This document shows positions 29,296-39,186 of a stretch of 64,000 nt of DNA, piece by piece. The position numbers and the translations under genes are program-made. The DNA lies in NCBI GenBank assembly GCA_002798275.1, contig NWQR01000004.1, positions 1 through 64,000 on the forward strand, in the 5' to 3' direction. Origin of the DNA: Lysobacteraceae bacterium NML08-0793 (GTDB taxonomy: Bacteria > Pseudomonadota > Gammaproteobacteria > Xanthomonadales > Xanthomonadaceae). Numbering within the stretch: position 1 is the first letter of the stretch; every line of letters starts with the position of its first letter. The notes under the pieces were generated by a model that was not told where the DNA came from, made no database searches, and worked only from the letters and a program-made list of their open reading frames with translations.

Positions 29296-31181
29296 GCTGC
29301 CTGTTCGCGGCGCGCGCGGGTCAGATGCACCAGCAGCAACGAAATCGCCGCCGGGGTAACGCCGGGGATGCGCTGCGCCTGGCCAATGGTCTGCGGTTGG
29401 GTGCGTTGCAGTTTTTGCAGCACCTCTGCCGACAGGCCACGCACGCTGTTGTAATCGAAGCCGTCGGGAATCGGGCTGTCCTCATGACGGCGGGCGCGGG
29501 CGATTTCTTCGCGCTGACGTTCAAGATAGCCGGAATACTTAGCTTCGATTTCCACCTGCTCGGCCACCTTGGCATCGGCCACCCCCGGCCCGATGCCCTC
29601 GATCTGCATCAGGCGGCCGTAATCCAGCTCCGGGCGGCGCAACAAATCCATGGCCGAGGTTTCGCGGCTGACTTCCACGCCGATGTCGCGGGCGGCAGCC
29701 ACGCCCAACGGGTTATTCGGCGCTGCCCATAGCGCTTTCAGGCGGGCGGTTTCCGCTTCCACCGCTTCACGCTTGGTGCTGAACGCTGCCCAGCGCTCAT
29801 CATCCACCAAGCCCAGCGCACGCCCTATCGGAGTCAAGCGCGCATCGGCATTGTCCTCGCGCAGTTGCAGGCGGTATTCGGCTCGGCTGGTGAACATCCG
29901 ATACGGCTCCAGCGTGCCCTGGGTGATGAGATCATCGACCATCACGCCCAGATAGGCCTCGTCGCGCCGCGGGCTCCAACCGTCCTTGCCCTGCACTTGC
30001 CGGGCGGCATTGATGCCAGCCAGCAGCCCTTGCGCGGCGGCTTCTTCATAGCCGGTGGTGCCATTGATTTGCCCGGCAAAAAACAGCCCGGACACGGCTT
30101 TGGTTTCCAGCGTGGCGCGCAGGCCGCGCGGGTCGAAGAAGTCGTATTCAATCGCATAACCGGGACGGGTGATATGCGCGTTTTCAAAGCCGGTAATCGA
30201 GCGCACCAGCGCCAGTTGCACATCAAATGGCAGCGAGGTACTGATGCCGTTGGGATAGATTTCCACCACATCCAGCCCTTCGGGCTCGACGAAAATCTGG
30301 TGGCTGGGCTTTTCCGCAAAGCGCACCACTTTGTCTTCGATGGAAGGGCAGTAACGCGGGCCGATGCCTTCAATCTGCCCGGAATACAGCGGGCTGCGAT
30401 GCAGGGCGGCTCGGATGATCTCGTGGGTACGCTCGGTGGTGTGGGTAATCCAGCAAGTTACTTGCGGCGGATGGTCGGCGTGACTGCCCATAAAGGAAAA
30501 CACCGGGCGCGGTGTATCGCCTGGCTGTGCGCTCATCTGCGAATAATCCAGCGTGCGCCCGTCGATACGCGGCGGCGTGCCGGTTTTCAGCCGATCCACC
30601 ACAAAGCGCCCTTCGCGTAATTTGTGCGCCAGCGCGGTCGAAGGCGGATCGCCCATGCGCCCGGCCGCGTACTGGGTCTGGCCGATATGTACCTTGCCCG
30701 CCAAAAAAGTGCCTGCGGTCAGAATCACCGCCGGGGCATGAAAAGTCAGCCCAGTCTGGGTCAGAACCGCCTGCACGGCATCGTTTTCAATCACGATGTC
30801 ATCCACTGCCGTCTGGAATACGGTCAGATTTGGCTGCGATTCCACCGCACGGCGAATGAATGCCCGATACAGATTGCGATCGGCCTGGGCACGGGTGGCA
30901 CGCACGGCCGGCCCCTTGCTGGCATTGAGCGTGCGCCATTGGATACCGGCCGCATCGGCCGCGCGCGCCATCACCCCGCCCAGCGCGTCGATTTCCTTGA
31001 CCAGATGCCCCTTGCCGATGCCACCGATGGCCGGGTTGCAGCTCATCGCGCCGACGGTTTCGATACTGTGGGTCAAAAGCAGCGTGCGACTGCCTGCCCG
31101 CGCAGCGGCCAGCGCCGCCTCGGTGCCAGCATGGCCGCCGCCAATCACGATGACATCAAAACGATAAAAATCCGAACTCAT
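29292..31181 (-). CDS. mnmG: tRNA uridine-34 carboxymethylaminomethyl synthase subunit MnmG
   Basis: 629 residues, normal for MnmG (GidA). With MnmE it adds a carboxymethylaminomethyl group at the tRNA wobble uridine. The FAD-binding motif [19 protein letters not shown] is at the N-terminus; further signatures are [53 protein letters not shown] and FTSRAEYRL. Its start overlaps the stop of the upstream membrane-protein gene by 4 bases. Confidence 0.97.
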   Translation of the reverse strand: MSSDFYRFDVIVIGGGHAGTEAALAAARAGSRTLLLTHSIETVGAMSCNPAIGGIGKGHLVKEIDALGGVMARAADAAGIQWRTLNASKGPAVRATRAQADRNLYRAFIRRAVESQPNLTVFQTAVDDIVIENDAVQAVLTQTGLTFHAPAVILTAGTFLAGKVHIGQTQYAAGRMGDPPSTALAHKLREGRFVVDRLKTGTPPRIDGRTLDYSQMSAQPGDTPRPVFSFMGSHADHPPQVTCWITHTTERTHEIIRAALHRSPLYSGQIEGIGPRYCPSIEDKVVRFAEKPSHQIFVEPEGLDVVEIYPNGISTSLPFDVQLALVRSITGFENAHITRPGYAIEYDFFDPRGLRATLETKAVSGLFFAGQINGTTGYEEAAAQGLLAGINAARQVQGKDGWSPRRDEAYLGVMVDDLITQGTLEPYRMFTSRAEYRLQLREDNADARLTPIGRALGLVDDERWAAFSTKREAVEAETARLKALWAAPNNPLGVAAARDIGVEVSRETSAMDLLRRPELDYGRLMQIEGIGPGVADAKVAEQVEIEAKYSGYLERQREEIARARRHEDSPIPDGFDYNSVRGLSAEVLQKLQRTQPQTIGQAQRIPGVTPAAISLLLVHLTRARREQAA

Positions 31182-31765
31182 GTTTCATCACTCCCGCCTC
31201 TTGGCGGCTTGCGGTGCGTATTGTGCCTGCAAGTGGCAGACGACACAGGCACATCCGCAAAACGGTTCCGTTCGACTTGAGCCCCCAAAGCGCTCCTCGT
31301 TTGAGTCGCTGATCGCTTGAGCTTTGAACGAAACAGTGGGGATTTCCAAATCATCCAAACAAACCACAACCCGACTATCCCGATAAGAAGATGCAGGGCG
31401 GCATAGGCATAAATCCCGAAGTGCTTGCATGAAGCATTGATGAGCTTGCCGTATAAAGCCCCTCGCCCGGTTTCGTCCCACAATTTGCATTGCTGGGTAA
31501 AAACCGTTTCCACCGCACGATAAAGCTGGTAAAGGTTCGTCAACAAAAAAACCACACAAATGAAAACGTACATGGCGCGCTCACTTGCCTCCAGATAGCG
31601 CGCATGCCATGGGCCATAAGCCAGATAGACCCCGAAGCACAACGCCAAGGCAATGCCGAGCACAATGAACGTGCCCAGAACCTTGCCAGAGGCATAAAGC
31701 GGGATGGCAAAGACCGCCGTCATCAGAACGACAAGCAGCATCAGAATGTAACCAAATGCCTTCAT
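31178..31765 (-). CDS. Membrane protein of unknown function upstream of mnmG
   Basis: 195 residues from ATG 31765, which has AGAGGTGG just upstream; an earlier in-frame ATG at 31840 has none. Four hydrophobic helices are visible (about 5-24, 30-49, 62-84, 120-142), followed by a charged tail of about 45 residues with no conserved look. I do not recognise the family. The stop overlaps mnmG by 4 bases, so the two are probably co-transcribed. Confidence 0.65.
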   Translation of the reverse strand: MKAFGYILMLLVVLMTAVFAIPLYASGKVLGTFIVLGIALALCFGVYLAYGPWHARYLEASERAMYVFICVVFLLTNLYQLYRAVETVFTQQCKLWDETGRGALYGKLINASCKHFGIYAYAALHLLIGIVGLWFVWMIWKSPLFRSKLKRSATQTRSALGAQVERNRFADVPVSSATCRHNTHRKPPRGGSDET

Positions 31766-31945
31766 GCCACCTCTTGTGCCTATGGGATTGAGCCGATACC
31801 CGTTCGACAGTACGGCTGCGTATTCATTGTATTGCAGCACATCTGCGGCAAAAACTGACCTTTAAAGCCGCTTTCCCGGCACATTGGGCCGACCCGGACA
31901 GCCACAGACCAGCAGATGAGGACTGATGGCCATTACTGCGAAGGC

Positions 31946-31961
31946 TGGCACACTTTCTGCT
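31946..31961 (+). promoter_or_regulatory. Sigma-54 (-24/-12) promoter
   Basis: TGGCACACTTTCTGCT has GG and GC exactly 10 bases apart and matches the RpoN consensus TGGCACG-N4-TTGCW at all but two positions. Transcription would begin near 31972. No gene starts downstream on this strand before a strong terminator, so the product is probably an RNA. Confidence 0.65.
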
Positions 31962-31971
31962 TTATATCCGA

Positions 31972-32088
31972 TGCACTCGGAGTGGCAGCGTCCAAAGACG
32001 CGCTGGTATTGGAGCAGGGGCCGGCATCGCGCACAACGAGGTAGCAAGAGGGGTCGGATGTCGGGGGACGTCCGGCCCCTCGTTTTTT
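31972..32088 (+). ncRNA. Putative sigma-54-dependent small RNA, about 117 nt
   Basis: Defined by the sigma-54 promoter at its 5' end and the intrinsic terminator at its 3' end. Inside, CACT/AGTG and CAGCGTC/GACGCGCTG can pair, giving two further hairpins. The one open frame here (from ATG 31971) runs through the terminator without a stop and has no ribosome site, so it is not a gene. It lies between two minus-strand genes. I do not recognise a known RNA family. Confidence 0.5.
32048..32088 (+). terminator. Strong intrinsic terminator of the putative small RNA
   Basis: A 15-bp uninterrupted stem, GAGGGGTCGGATGTC with GACGTCCGGCCCCTC (two G-U pairs), a four-G loop, then G and six Ts at 32083-32088. 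The T-run fixes the orientation as plus. Confidence 0.85.
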
Positions 32089-32117
32089 ATCGGCATGTTC
32101 TGCGGGCACCGAGCCGG

Positions 32118-32242
32118 TTTGCCGATTGGCAAAGCCCCAAAAGGTGATGCCCGGTAAGGACGGAACAGGGGGGATCCGTGATTCCTCAACCGGGCATCTT
32201 GGGGAGCGAGGAGCCGTAGCTCATGTGTGCGCAAGAGTGCGC
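32118..32242. other. Cluster of RNA-like hairpins downstream of rep
   Basis: Three folds in a row: TTTGCC/GGCAAA (32118-32133); a compound hairpin with outer arms CCCCAA/TTGGGG (32135-32204), a 10-bp arm GATGCCCGGT/ACCGGGCATC, and inner ACGGA/TCCGT around loop ACAGGGGGGA (32165-32174); and GCGCA/TGCGC (32229-32242). No clear T-run follows on either strand, so the transcribed strand is unknown. On the minus strand the loop is C-rich. Together with the small RNA this fills the 561-base gap between 31766 and 32326. Confidence 0.5.
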
Positions 32243-32326
32243 CTTTATCGCAGGCGATGCAAGCCTTGTTGCGCAATCTCGAGCAGCAAATTGTCAAGTT
32301 GTGGGCGGCATCACAATTCCCGCGCG

Positions 32327-34303
32327 CTACTGGTCAAACAACGCACCGATGGCGGCCAGGGCCGCGCGACCGCGCTCCTGCTTGCGCGCCGCATCGGCCA
32401 CCGGGTCGGCGCCATCGCGCTGCAATTCGGCGCTGGGAAGCTCATCAAAAAAGCGCGAGGGCGAGAGCTTCACCACGCTGCCCCAGCGGGTAGCGCGCTT
32501 GGAATGCGAGAGCCAAAGTTGCTCCTTGGCGCGGGTGATGCCGACATACAGCAGGCGGCGCTCCTCCTCCAGCCGTCCTTCATCCAGACTGGCCTCGTGC
32601 GGCAGGTTGCCGTCTTCCATGCCGACGATGAACACATAACGAAACTCCAGCCCCTTGGAGGCATGCAGGCTCATCAGCCGCACCTGATTGCCGGCATCGT
32701 CCTTGTCATTGCGGGAAACCAGCGCCAGTTGCGCGGCCAGGTCGCCAAGCCCGGTGCCCTTGGCACTCTCAAACCATTGCGCCAGTTCCTCCAGATTGCC
32801 GCTGCGGATACGGTAAAGCTGCTCGTTTTTGCACTGTGCCTTGAGCATCGCATCCAACCCGGAGCGCCGGGTCAGGCTGCGCACCAGATCCGCCGGAGAT
32901 AGCTCGACGGCTTCTTGGCGCAGTTGCTGCACGATTTCGGTAAAACCGTGCAGCGCATTGGCCGCACGCGCCGGCAATTGCTGCAACAGGCCAAGCGATT
33001 GCGAAGCCCGCAGCATCGACATCTCGGCATTGCGGGCAAGTTCTGCCAGCTTCGACAAGGTGCCTTGCCCTACTTCGCGCTTGGGCGACTGCACTGCGCG
33101 CAGAAATGCCGCGTCATCATCCGGATTGACCAAAAGACGCAGCCAAGAAAGCGCATCTTTGACTTCCGCACGCTCCAAAAACGCAGTACCACCGGAAAGG
33201 TGATACGGCACGCGCAGCAATTGCAGGGCTTTTTCCAGCACCCGCGACTGGTGATTGCCACGGAACAGAATGCAGAAATCGCTCCACGGCACCTGCCGCG
33301 TGGTATGCAGAAAATGGATTTCTGCCGCCACTTTTTCTGCCTCGTGCTCGCTGTCCCGGCATTCCCAGACACGGATGCGCTCACCGTCTGCCGAATCGCT
33401 CCACAAGGTTTTCAGATGCTCGTGCGGGTTGTGTGCAATCAGATGGTTGGCCGCGCGTAACACCCGGTTGGAGCAGCGATAGTTCTGCTCCAGCTTGACG
33501 ATTTCAAGCCTCGGATAGTCTTGGCCCATCTGCATCAGGTTTTCCGGGTTGGCACCGCGCCAAGCATAGATGGACTGGTCATCATCGCCCACGCAGGTGA
33601 ACTGTCCGGCTTCGCCAGCCAGGGCTTTCAGCAGGCGATATTGCGCATCGTTGGTGTCCTGGCATTCGTCCACCAGCAAATACCCAATGCGCTCACGCCA
33701 TGCGGCACACGCCTCATTATCGGTTTCCAGAAGCTGCACCGGCAGACGAATCAAATCATCAAAGTCCACCGCATTGAAGCTCTCCAGCCGCGCCTGATAT
33801 TTGCCGTACAACCGCGCTGCCTCCAGCTCGCGGGTGGAGCGCGCGGCATTCAATGCCTGCTGCGGCGACAACCCGGCATTCTTGGCCCGCGAAATCAGAC
33901 CCAATGCAGCCTGGACCGCATCCGGCTTGGCTCCGGCCATCAAGTCCTTGACTTGTGCCAGCGCATCGTCGGCATCGAACACCGAAAACCCACGCGCAAG
34001 ACCAAGGCGGGCGTGCTCAATTTGCACAATCTTCAAGCCCAGCGCATGAAAGGTGCAGATGGTCAGGCCGTCCGCCGCATCGCCCTTGAGGCGCTTGCCC
34101 ACGCGCTCGCGCATTTCCTTGGCGGACTTGTTGGTAAAGGTAATCGCCGCGATGCGCCGCGCCGGATAGCGCCCGCTGCCAATCAGATGCGCGATTTTTT
34201 CCACAATCACCCGGGTCTTACCGCTACCGGCACCGGCCAGCACCAACAGCGGGCCTTCGGTATGCAAAACAGCTTGGCGTTGGGGCGGGTTCAATCCGTG
34301 CAT
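32327..34303 (-). CDS. rep: ATP-dependent DNA helicase Rep
   Basis: 658 residues of superfamily 1, close to E. coli Rep in length. It unwinds DNA 3' to 5' and helps replication forks pass bound proteins. Start ATG 34303 gives MHGLNPPQRQAV, which matches the family N-terminus; the frame is open much further upstream but there it is only the reverse of tdk. Visible: Walker A LAGAGSGKT (22-30), VDECQDTN, GDDDQSIYAWRGANPENL (Rep-like rather than UvrD-like), LEQNYRC and a C-terminal VGITRAKE. The ribosome site is weak. Confidence 0.93.
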   Translation of the reverse strand: MHGLNPPQRQAVLHTEGPLLVLAGAGSGKTRVIVEKIAHLIGSGRYPARRIAAITFTNKSAKEMRERVGKRLKGDAADGLTICTFHALGLKIVQIEHARLGLARGFSVFDADDALAQVKDLMAGAKPDAVQAALGLISRAKNAGLSPQQALNAARSTRELEAARLYGKYQARLESFNAVDFDDLIRLPVQLLETDNEACAAWRERIGYLLVDECQDTNDAQYRLLKALAGEAGQFTCVGDDDQSIYAWRGANPENLMQMGQDYPRLEIVKLEQNYRCSNRVLRAANHLIAHNPHEHLKTLWSDSADGERIRVWECRDSEHEAEKVAAEIHFLHTTRQVPWSDFCILFRGNHQSRVLEKALQLLRVPYHLSGGTAFLERAEVKDALSWLRLLVNPDDDAAFLRAVQSPKREVGQGTLSKLAELARNAEMSMLRASQSLGLLQQLPARAANALHGFTEIVQQLRQEAVELSPADLVRSLTRRSGLDAMLKAQCKNEQLYRIRSGNLEELAQWFESAKGTGLGDLAAQLALVSRNDKDDAGNQVRLMSLHASKGLEFRYVFIVGMEDGNLPHEASLDEGRLEEERRLLYVGITRAKEQLWLSHSKRATRWGSVVKLSPSRFFDELPSAELQRDGADPVADAARKQERGRAALAAIGALFDQ

Positions 34304-34507
34304 GGGCGTGAAAGCAAATCGGCGGGCGCGTATTCTGTCAGAGCCTGCTTCAAGTCTCGACCACCACCAGAAACCTTGAAGAAAAACGTAGCGAGCGGGT
34401 AGCTGGTAGTGGGGCAAGCGCCGTGCACATATGAGTACAAAGCGCCACCCGAGCACCGCACGCCGCCGCCAGAGGCACGCGCAGTAGTTTTTTATCAAGG
34501 TTCCCCA

Positions 34508-35122
34508 ATGGCCAAGCTCTACTTCTATTACTCGGCAATGAATGCCGGCAAGACCACCACCCTGCTGCAATCGGCACATAACTACCGCGAACGCGGCATG
34601 CGCGTGAAGATTCTTGCCCCGCATCTGGATACCCGCGCCGCAGGCAAGGTGGCTTCCCGAATCGGCCTTGAGGCCGAAGCCACCCGGTTTGCCGAGCAGG
34701 ACGACTTGGAAGCCTTGGTTCGCGCCGATATTGCCGCGCACGGCAAGCTGCACTGCGTCCTGGTGGACGAGGCGCAGTTTTTGTCCAAACCGCAGGTCTG
34801 GCAGCTCTCCGAAGTGGTCGATGCGCTCGGCATCCCGGTGCTGTGCTACGGCCTGCGCACCGATTTTCGCGGCGAACTGTTTGCCGGCAGTGCCGCCCTG
34901 CTGGCCTGGGCGGACGAGTTGCAGGAAATCAAGACCATCTGCCACTCCGGCAGCAAGGCCACCATGAACGTGCGTGTGGACGAAGCCGGTCGGGCACTGG
35001 CCGAAGGACCGCAGGTGGAGATTGGCGGCAACGAGCGCTATGTCTCGGTGAGCCGCCGCGAATTCAAAAAAGTGATGCGCGGCGAAAGCGAAATCCAGCC
35101 ATTGCAACCGCCGTTATTGTAA
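34508..35122 (+). CDS. tdk: Thymidine kinase, apparently without the usual zinc site
   Basis: 204 residues. It phosphorylates thymidine for salvage. Walker A is SAMNAGKTT near the start; VLVDEAQFL and [12 protein letters not shown] follow. Tdk normally binds a structural zinc with two Cys in the middle and a Cys/His pair near the lasso loop. Here the middle motif reads ICHSG (second Cys replaced by Ser) and the later one reads [15 protein letters not shown] (Cys to Ser and His to Glu). Three of four ligands seem lost, while the lasso is intact. It is divergent from rep. Confidence 0.93.
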   Translation: MAKLYFYYSAMNAGKTTTLLQSAHNYRERGMRVKILAPHLDTRAAGKVASRIGLEAEATRFAEQDDLEALVRADIAAHGKLHCVLVDEAQFLSKPQVWQLSEVVDALGIPVLCYGLRTDFRGELFAGSAALLAWADELQEIKTICHSGSKATMNVRVDEAGRALAEGPQVEIGGNERYVSVSRREFKKVMRGESEIQPLQPPLL

Positions 35123-35269
35123 AAACCTGCCCCAAAACTACAGCCGCGCCTGCAATTCAAATCCATCAAAAAATTAGGAGCAGAATCAATAAAAAAACAC
35201 ATTAAATTAAATAAAATTTTATGCCACATAACAAATGAAATTAAAAATTTTTGAAAATGGCAAAGAAAT

Positions 35270-36085
35270 TTAAAGCTCAATCAAAACAAAAGGGAAAGAC
35301 GGAGTCTGCTCACCAACAAAAATAATTCCATCATGCCCATTGCCCGGCACCACCCCTCTAAATATTCCACGTATATTTTTTTGCTCAACGTCTTGGAGCT
35401 GCTTCACCCCGCAAGACTCTCTACATTGCCAAGCACTCCCTCCTGATGCCGAAACCCGCAACGAAACAGCTGAGACCCCCATCTTATTCAGCCTATCAAA
35501 AACAGACAAACCATCAGCCCTTCTCATATTGTGGTAATTACCTGTTATTGAAATATATTTATAATCACCACCAAGCTCATTCATTTTTACAAAAATAGAT
35601 TCAGCCATATATATACTCCTGTCATCACCACCTTCATTCGGACGATCTATAGCAAAAACATCAACATTTTTTCCCGCCTTTTTTAGAAAATAAACACCAT
35701 TTACCAGCTCAAGCATCGCCCTTGAATCGCGCCCATCCTGATGAGAGTCAACCCAAGATGTCCCCTCAAGAAGACTAAAAACACTCCCTTTATCAAGAAA
35801 ATAATTCTCACCCAACAACCCCAATTTACCCTGATCGGAATCGGGAGCCTCAATAAACAGAACTATATTTTCCTTTTCATTCTTGGAAAGCATTGCGCAT
35901 ATCATCCCTCCTACAGCAGCTGGCACCTCATTTGTGCCGTGCATTTCCCCTACCATCAACAGCTCACCCGCATTCATGTCAAAGTAAGAAAAATCTGAAG
36001 AAGCATTAGCAATACACGCCCCATCCGCCCCATCAATACCCGAATACACCGAAATGGCAGCAGCCAAAATTAACTCTAAAATCAT
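35270..36085 (-). CDS. AT-rich orphan gene, possibly ChaN/EreA/TIKI-like fold
   Basis: 271 residues with a strong AAGGAGG ribosome site before ATG 36085. The N-terminus is hydrophobic and may be a signal peptide. LLMVGEMHGTNEVP near residue 43 and ITGNYHNMRRADG further on resemble the GE-x-H and G-x-x-H motifs of the ChaN/EreA/TIKI superfamily; this is a motif-level resemblance only. Base composition is much more AT-rich than its neighbours, including the flanks 35123-35269 and 36086-36375 (in which I see no gene), pointing to horizontal origin. Confidence 0.65.
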   Translation of the reverse strand: MILELILAAAISVYSGIDGADGACIANASSDFSYFDMNAGELLMVGEMHGTNEVPAAVGGMICAMLSKNEKENIVLFIEAPDSDQGKLGLLGENYFLDKGSVFSLLEGTSWVDSHQDGRDSRAMLELVNGVYFLKKAGKNVDVFAIDRPNEGGDDRSIYMAESIFVKMNELGGDYKYISITGNYHNMRRADGLSVFDRLNKMGVSAVSLRVSASGGSAWQCRESCGVKQLQDVEQKNIRGIFRGVVPGNGHDGIIFVGEQTPSFPFVLIEL

Positions 36086-36375
36086 AATAAAACCTCCTTA
36101 TTAGCCAATAATTCACAATCAAACAAAGAACTTAGAAGAAATTAAATTACAGCCACGCCAACCAAGTAATACTTCTAGCCAGTTGCCATACTTGGCTTGC
36201 AGCACATCTTTCCAGAGCAGTGTCTATACCTCCCGAACACCATGATTAAATGTTCAGCTTGAAGTCTGCCCCCCATCACTCGCATTCAGTCAATAACCAT
36301 AAATGACTCTCTTTGCGACATGAATCACAAATTGCAAAATTGATTGCAGTTTTTACCCCCGACAAAGCCTTGCTT

Positions 36376-39186
36376 TCAACGGCTGGTGGTGCTGCGCACA
36401 AGGCAAGCGGCTCGGTCGGCCTCGACTCGGCGTGTCAGGCGGCCGCCTTCCGGGCGCAGTTCGGTCAGCGTTTCCAGCAAGGCATCGTGGGCGGCCAGGG
36501 CGGTTTGCGCATCGCGCAGACAAATCAAATTGGCCAGCTCTGCCTGTGCCTGCCAGTGCAGTCGCAGGTTTTTTTCGTCTTTAACCTCGGTGCCCAGCAG
36601 CGCTTGCAGGGCGGCCTCACTTTGGCTGCGCTGCTCATCATCGGCCGCCGGGTCAAGGGCATCTGCGCGCGCCTTTGCAATTGATATTTCCGCGCTGTTT
36701 TTTTCCAGCAGCCGGGCTTCGTCCAGCCTTTCGGCAGCATCGGCAAAACGCGCCTGCTGCATCAGTACATTGGCTTGAAGCAGTAGATTTTCTGCCGTTG
36801 GCGCATCGCGCAGGCGGGCGGCTTGTTGCAGGTTTTTCAGTGCCGCATCACCCTGCCCGGCCTCCAGCAATACCTGTGCATCGCGCTGCAAGGTATCGGC
36901 AAGCATGGCCGACAGTTTCAGCTCGCGCATCCGTCGTTGCGCTTGCAGATAGTGCTGATGCGCTCTATCCAGCTCGCCCAGTGCATGGGCGCTTTGTCCA
37001 AGGGCATCCCACGATGCTGCCGCCTCCACGCTGCCTGTGCCAAAGCGCAAGCCAATCAGCTCGTGATTGCGCTGCCAGGCCGCCTGTGCCGCCTGCAACT
37101 GCCCAAGCGCCAGCAGCAAAGTCGCCTGCTGGCGACGCAGGCCAATACTGCCGGGATGGGCAACGCCCAGCAGTTCTTCGGAAAGCTGCAGGGCTTCGCC
37201 ATAGCTGCGCGCGGCGGCGGCGCTTTGCCCCATTTGCTGTTCGGTGGTGGCAATGGAGCGCAGGATGTCGATGGCAAGTCGATGGCGTGTACCGGCAATC
37301 TGCCGCAGTTGCGCCAATGCGTTTTGAAAGCCACGCAGGGCTTGCGGATAGTCGCCGGCGTCCACCGAAAGTGCGGCCAGGTCGGTCAGGTTTTCGACCA
37401 CGCCGATATCGTCGGCCAGCACGCTGCGGCGCAACGCCAGTGATTGTTCAAACAATCGTCTGGCGCTTTGGCGCTCGCCCATGCTGCGCTGGCAACGTGC
37501 CAGTTGTGAGTAGTAATCGGCCACTAGGGCGGGCAGTTGTGCCTGTGCGATGCGCGCATCAGCCAGGAGTGGCTGCAAGGTTCTGATGCAGCCTGCCGGC
37601 TCGCCTTGCAGGCGCTGCAAGCGACCGCGCTGGGTGGCGGCATCCAGCGACAGCGCCTGCGGGATGTCCGGCATCGCCGCCAGTAGGCTTTCCTGTCGCT
37701 GCAATAGTTGCCGGGCTTCTTCGTATTGCCCAAGCGCAATGCGGATACGCGCCATCACTCCGAGCAGTTCGGCATGGGCACGCGGCTGCCGTGCCAACTC
37801 GCGCTCGCCGCGCGCTTCACCGGCATCCAGCAGTGATTCCACATCCAGCGGCATGCCGCTACCGGAGCTACCGGCATTGTCGAACAGGGTGATGACGAAA
37901 TCCTGCAAGGCCTGGGCACGGGCGGTTTCGCGCACTGCCTGCTGGCGCTGGCTCCAGATCAAAAACAGCAGCGACAACAGGCTGAACAGGGCGATGCCGC
38001 TGACCAGAATCGTCCAGCGCTGCCGACTGACGAACTTGCGCAGTCGATAGCCGAGACTCTGTGGCCGCGCCAGTACCGGCAAGCCATCCAGATGCCGTTG
38101 AATGTCCAGCGACAGGGCTTCTGCCGAGGGATAGCGCTCGGCCGGTTGCTTGGCCAGCGCCTTCAGCACGATATTGTCGATATCACCGGCCAGCATTCGT
38201 GCCCAGCGGCGACGCTCGATAGCGGGCATCGCTTCATCATTGTCGGCACGCGCCACCGTAACCGAAGGCCGCAGCGGCTCGCCGGCCAAAATTGCTTCTT
38301 CCCACTGCGCATTGGTTTCGCGCTTCAACCGATAGGGCTTTTCGCCGGTCAATAGCTCATACAACACCACACCTAGCGAATACACATCGGTTTGCGTGGT
38401 AACTGCGGTGCCGCGGATTTGCTCCGGTGCGGCGTAATGCAGGGTGAAACTGCGCACGCCGGTATGCGTGGCCTCGGGCGGGTCGGCCTCATTTCCGTCC
38501 AGCAGTTTGGCGATGCCAAAATCCAGCAACTGCACTTCGCCCGCCTCGGTTACCAGGATATTGGATGGTTTCAGATCACGATGCACCACCAGATTGGCAT
38601 GGGCATGGCTGACCGCCGCACATACCTGCCGGAAAAGTTGCAAGCGCTGACGCAGGCCGATGCCACGCTTGCGGCAGTAATCCAGCAGCCCTTCGCCTTC
38701 GACTTTTTCCAGCGCCAGATAGGGCTGGCCTTCGCTGCTGATGCCCGCATCCAGCAGCCTTGCGATATGTGGATGCGCAAGCCGCGCCAGAATCTGCCGT
38801 TCACGGGTGAAGCGCAGGCGCAAATTGGGGTCGGCAAGTCCGGGACGCAACAGTTTCAGCGCCACATGGCGCCGATACAGGCCATCGGCACGCTCGGCCA
38901 GCCAGACCTGCCCCATGCCGCCTTCGCCCAACAGTTTTTCCAGCCGGTACGGGCCGATGCGCTCGCCCTCGCGTGGGCCGGGTGGCGCGGTCAGCAGCGG
39001 GTTGTCGAGCAGGCTGTCGCTGGCTTCTTGCTGCGCCAAAAGCGCGCGTAATTCATCGGCCAAAGCCGCATCCTGCGCAGCGATTTCATCCAGCCGTGCC
39101 GCACGCGATGCCGGCTGCAAATCCAGCAGCACATCCAGTGCCTCGGAAAGCTGCTGCCAGCGGGTGCGGTCAAGCGCCATCGCCAC
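36376..39186 (-). CDS. Membrane-anchored Ser/Thr protein kinase with TPR-like C-terminal region
   Basis: 936 residues. Kinase domain about 78-370: glycine loop LLGEGGMGQVW, Lys 111 (VALK), HRDLKPSN (202-209), DFG (222-224), APEQ. One membrane helix at 391-410 (TILVSGIALFSLLSLLFLIW), then more than 500 residues of helical tetratricopeptide-like repeats, presumably outside the cytoplasm. An N-terminal 70-residue helical segment is common in kinases paired with this type of sigma factor. ATG 39186 overlaps the end of the sigma factor gene by 17 bases (ATG 39180 also possible), so the two are coupled. Target unknown. Confidence 0.9.
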   Translation of the reverse strand: MAMALDRTRWQQLSEALDVLLDLQPASRAARLDEIAAQDAALADELRALLAQQEASDSLLDNPLLTAPPGPREGERIGPYRLEKLLGEGGMGQVWLAERADGLYRRHVALKLLRPGLADPNLRLRFTRERQILARLAHPHIARLLDAGISSEGQPYLALEKVEGEGLLDYCRKRGIGLRQRLQLFRQVCAAVSHAHANLVVHRDLKPSNILVTEAGEVQLLDFGIAKLLDGNEADPPEATHTGVRSFTLHYAAPEQIRGTAVTTQTDVYSLGVVLYELLTGEKPYRLKRETNAQWEEAILAGEPLRPSVTVARADNDEAMPAIERRRWARMLAGDIDNIVLKALAKQPAERYPSAEALSLDIQRHLDGLPVLARPQSLGYRLRKFVSRQRWTILVSGIALFSLLSLLFLIWSQRQQAVRETARAQALQDFVITLFDNAGSSGSGMPLDVESLLDAGEARGERELARQPRAHAELLGVMARIRIALGQYEEARQLLQRQESLLAAMPDIPQALSLDAATQRGRLQRLQGEPAGCIRTLQPLLADARIAQAQLPALVADYYSQLARCQRSMGERQSARRLFEQSLALRRSVLADDIGVVENLTDLAALSVDAGDYPQALRGFQNALAQLRQIAGTRHRLAIDILRSIATTEQQMGQSAAAARSYGEALQLSEELLGVAHPGSIGLRRQQATLLLALGQLQAAQAAWQRNHELIGLRFGTGSVEAAASWDALGQSAHALGELDRAHQHYLQAQRRMRELKLSAMLADTLQRDAQVLLEAGQGDAALKNLQQAARLRDAPTAENLLLQANVLMQQARFADAAERLDEARLLEKNSAEISIAKARADALDPAADDEQRSQSEAALQALLGTEVKDEKNLRLHWQAQAELANLICLRDAQTALAAHDALLETLTELRPEGGRLTRRVEADRAACLVRSTTSR

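Noticed and set aside
31926-32147. A 73-codon frame over the putative small RNA
   Set aside because: It starts before the predicted transcription start, runs through the terminator hairpin, has no ribosome site and no protein-like composition.
34304-35107. A 268-residue N-terminal extension of Rep
   Set aside because: It is the reverse of tdk, and Rep proteins begin at the LNPPQ segment found at 34303.
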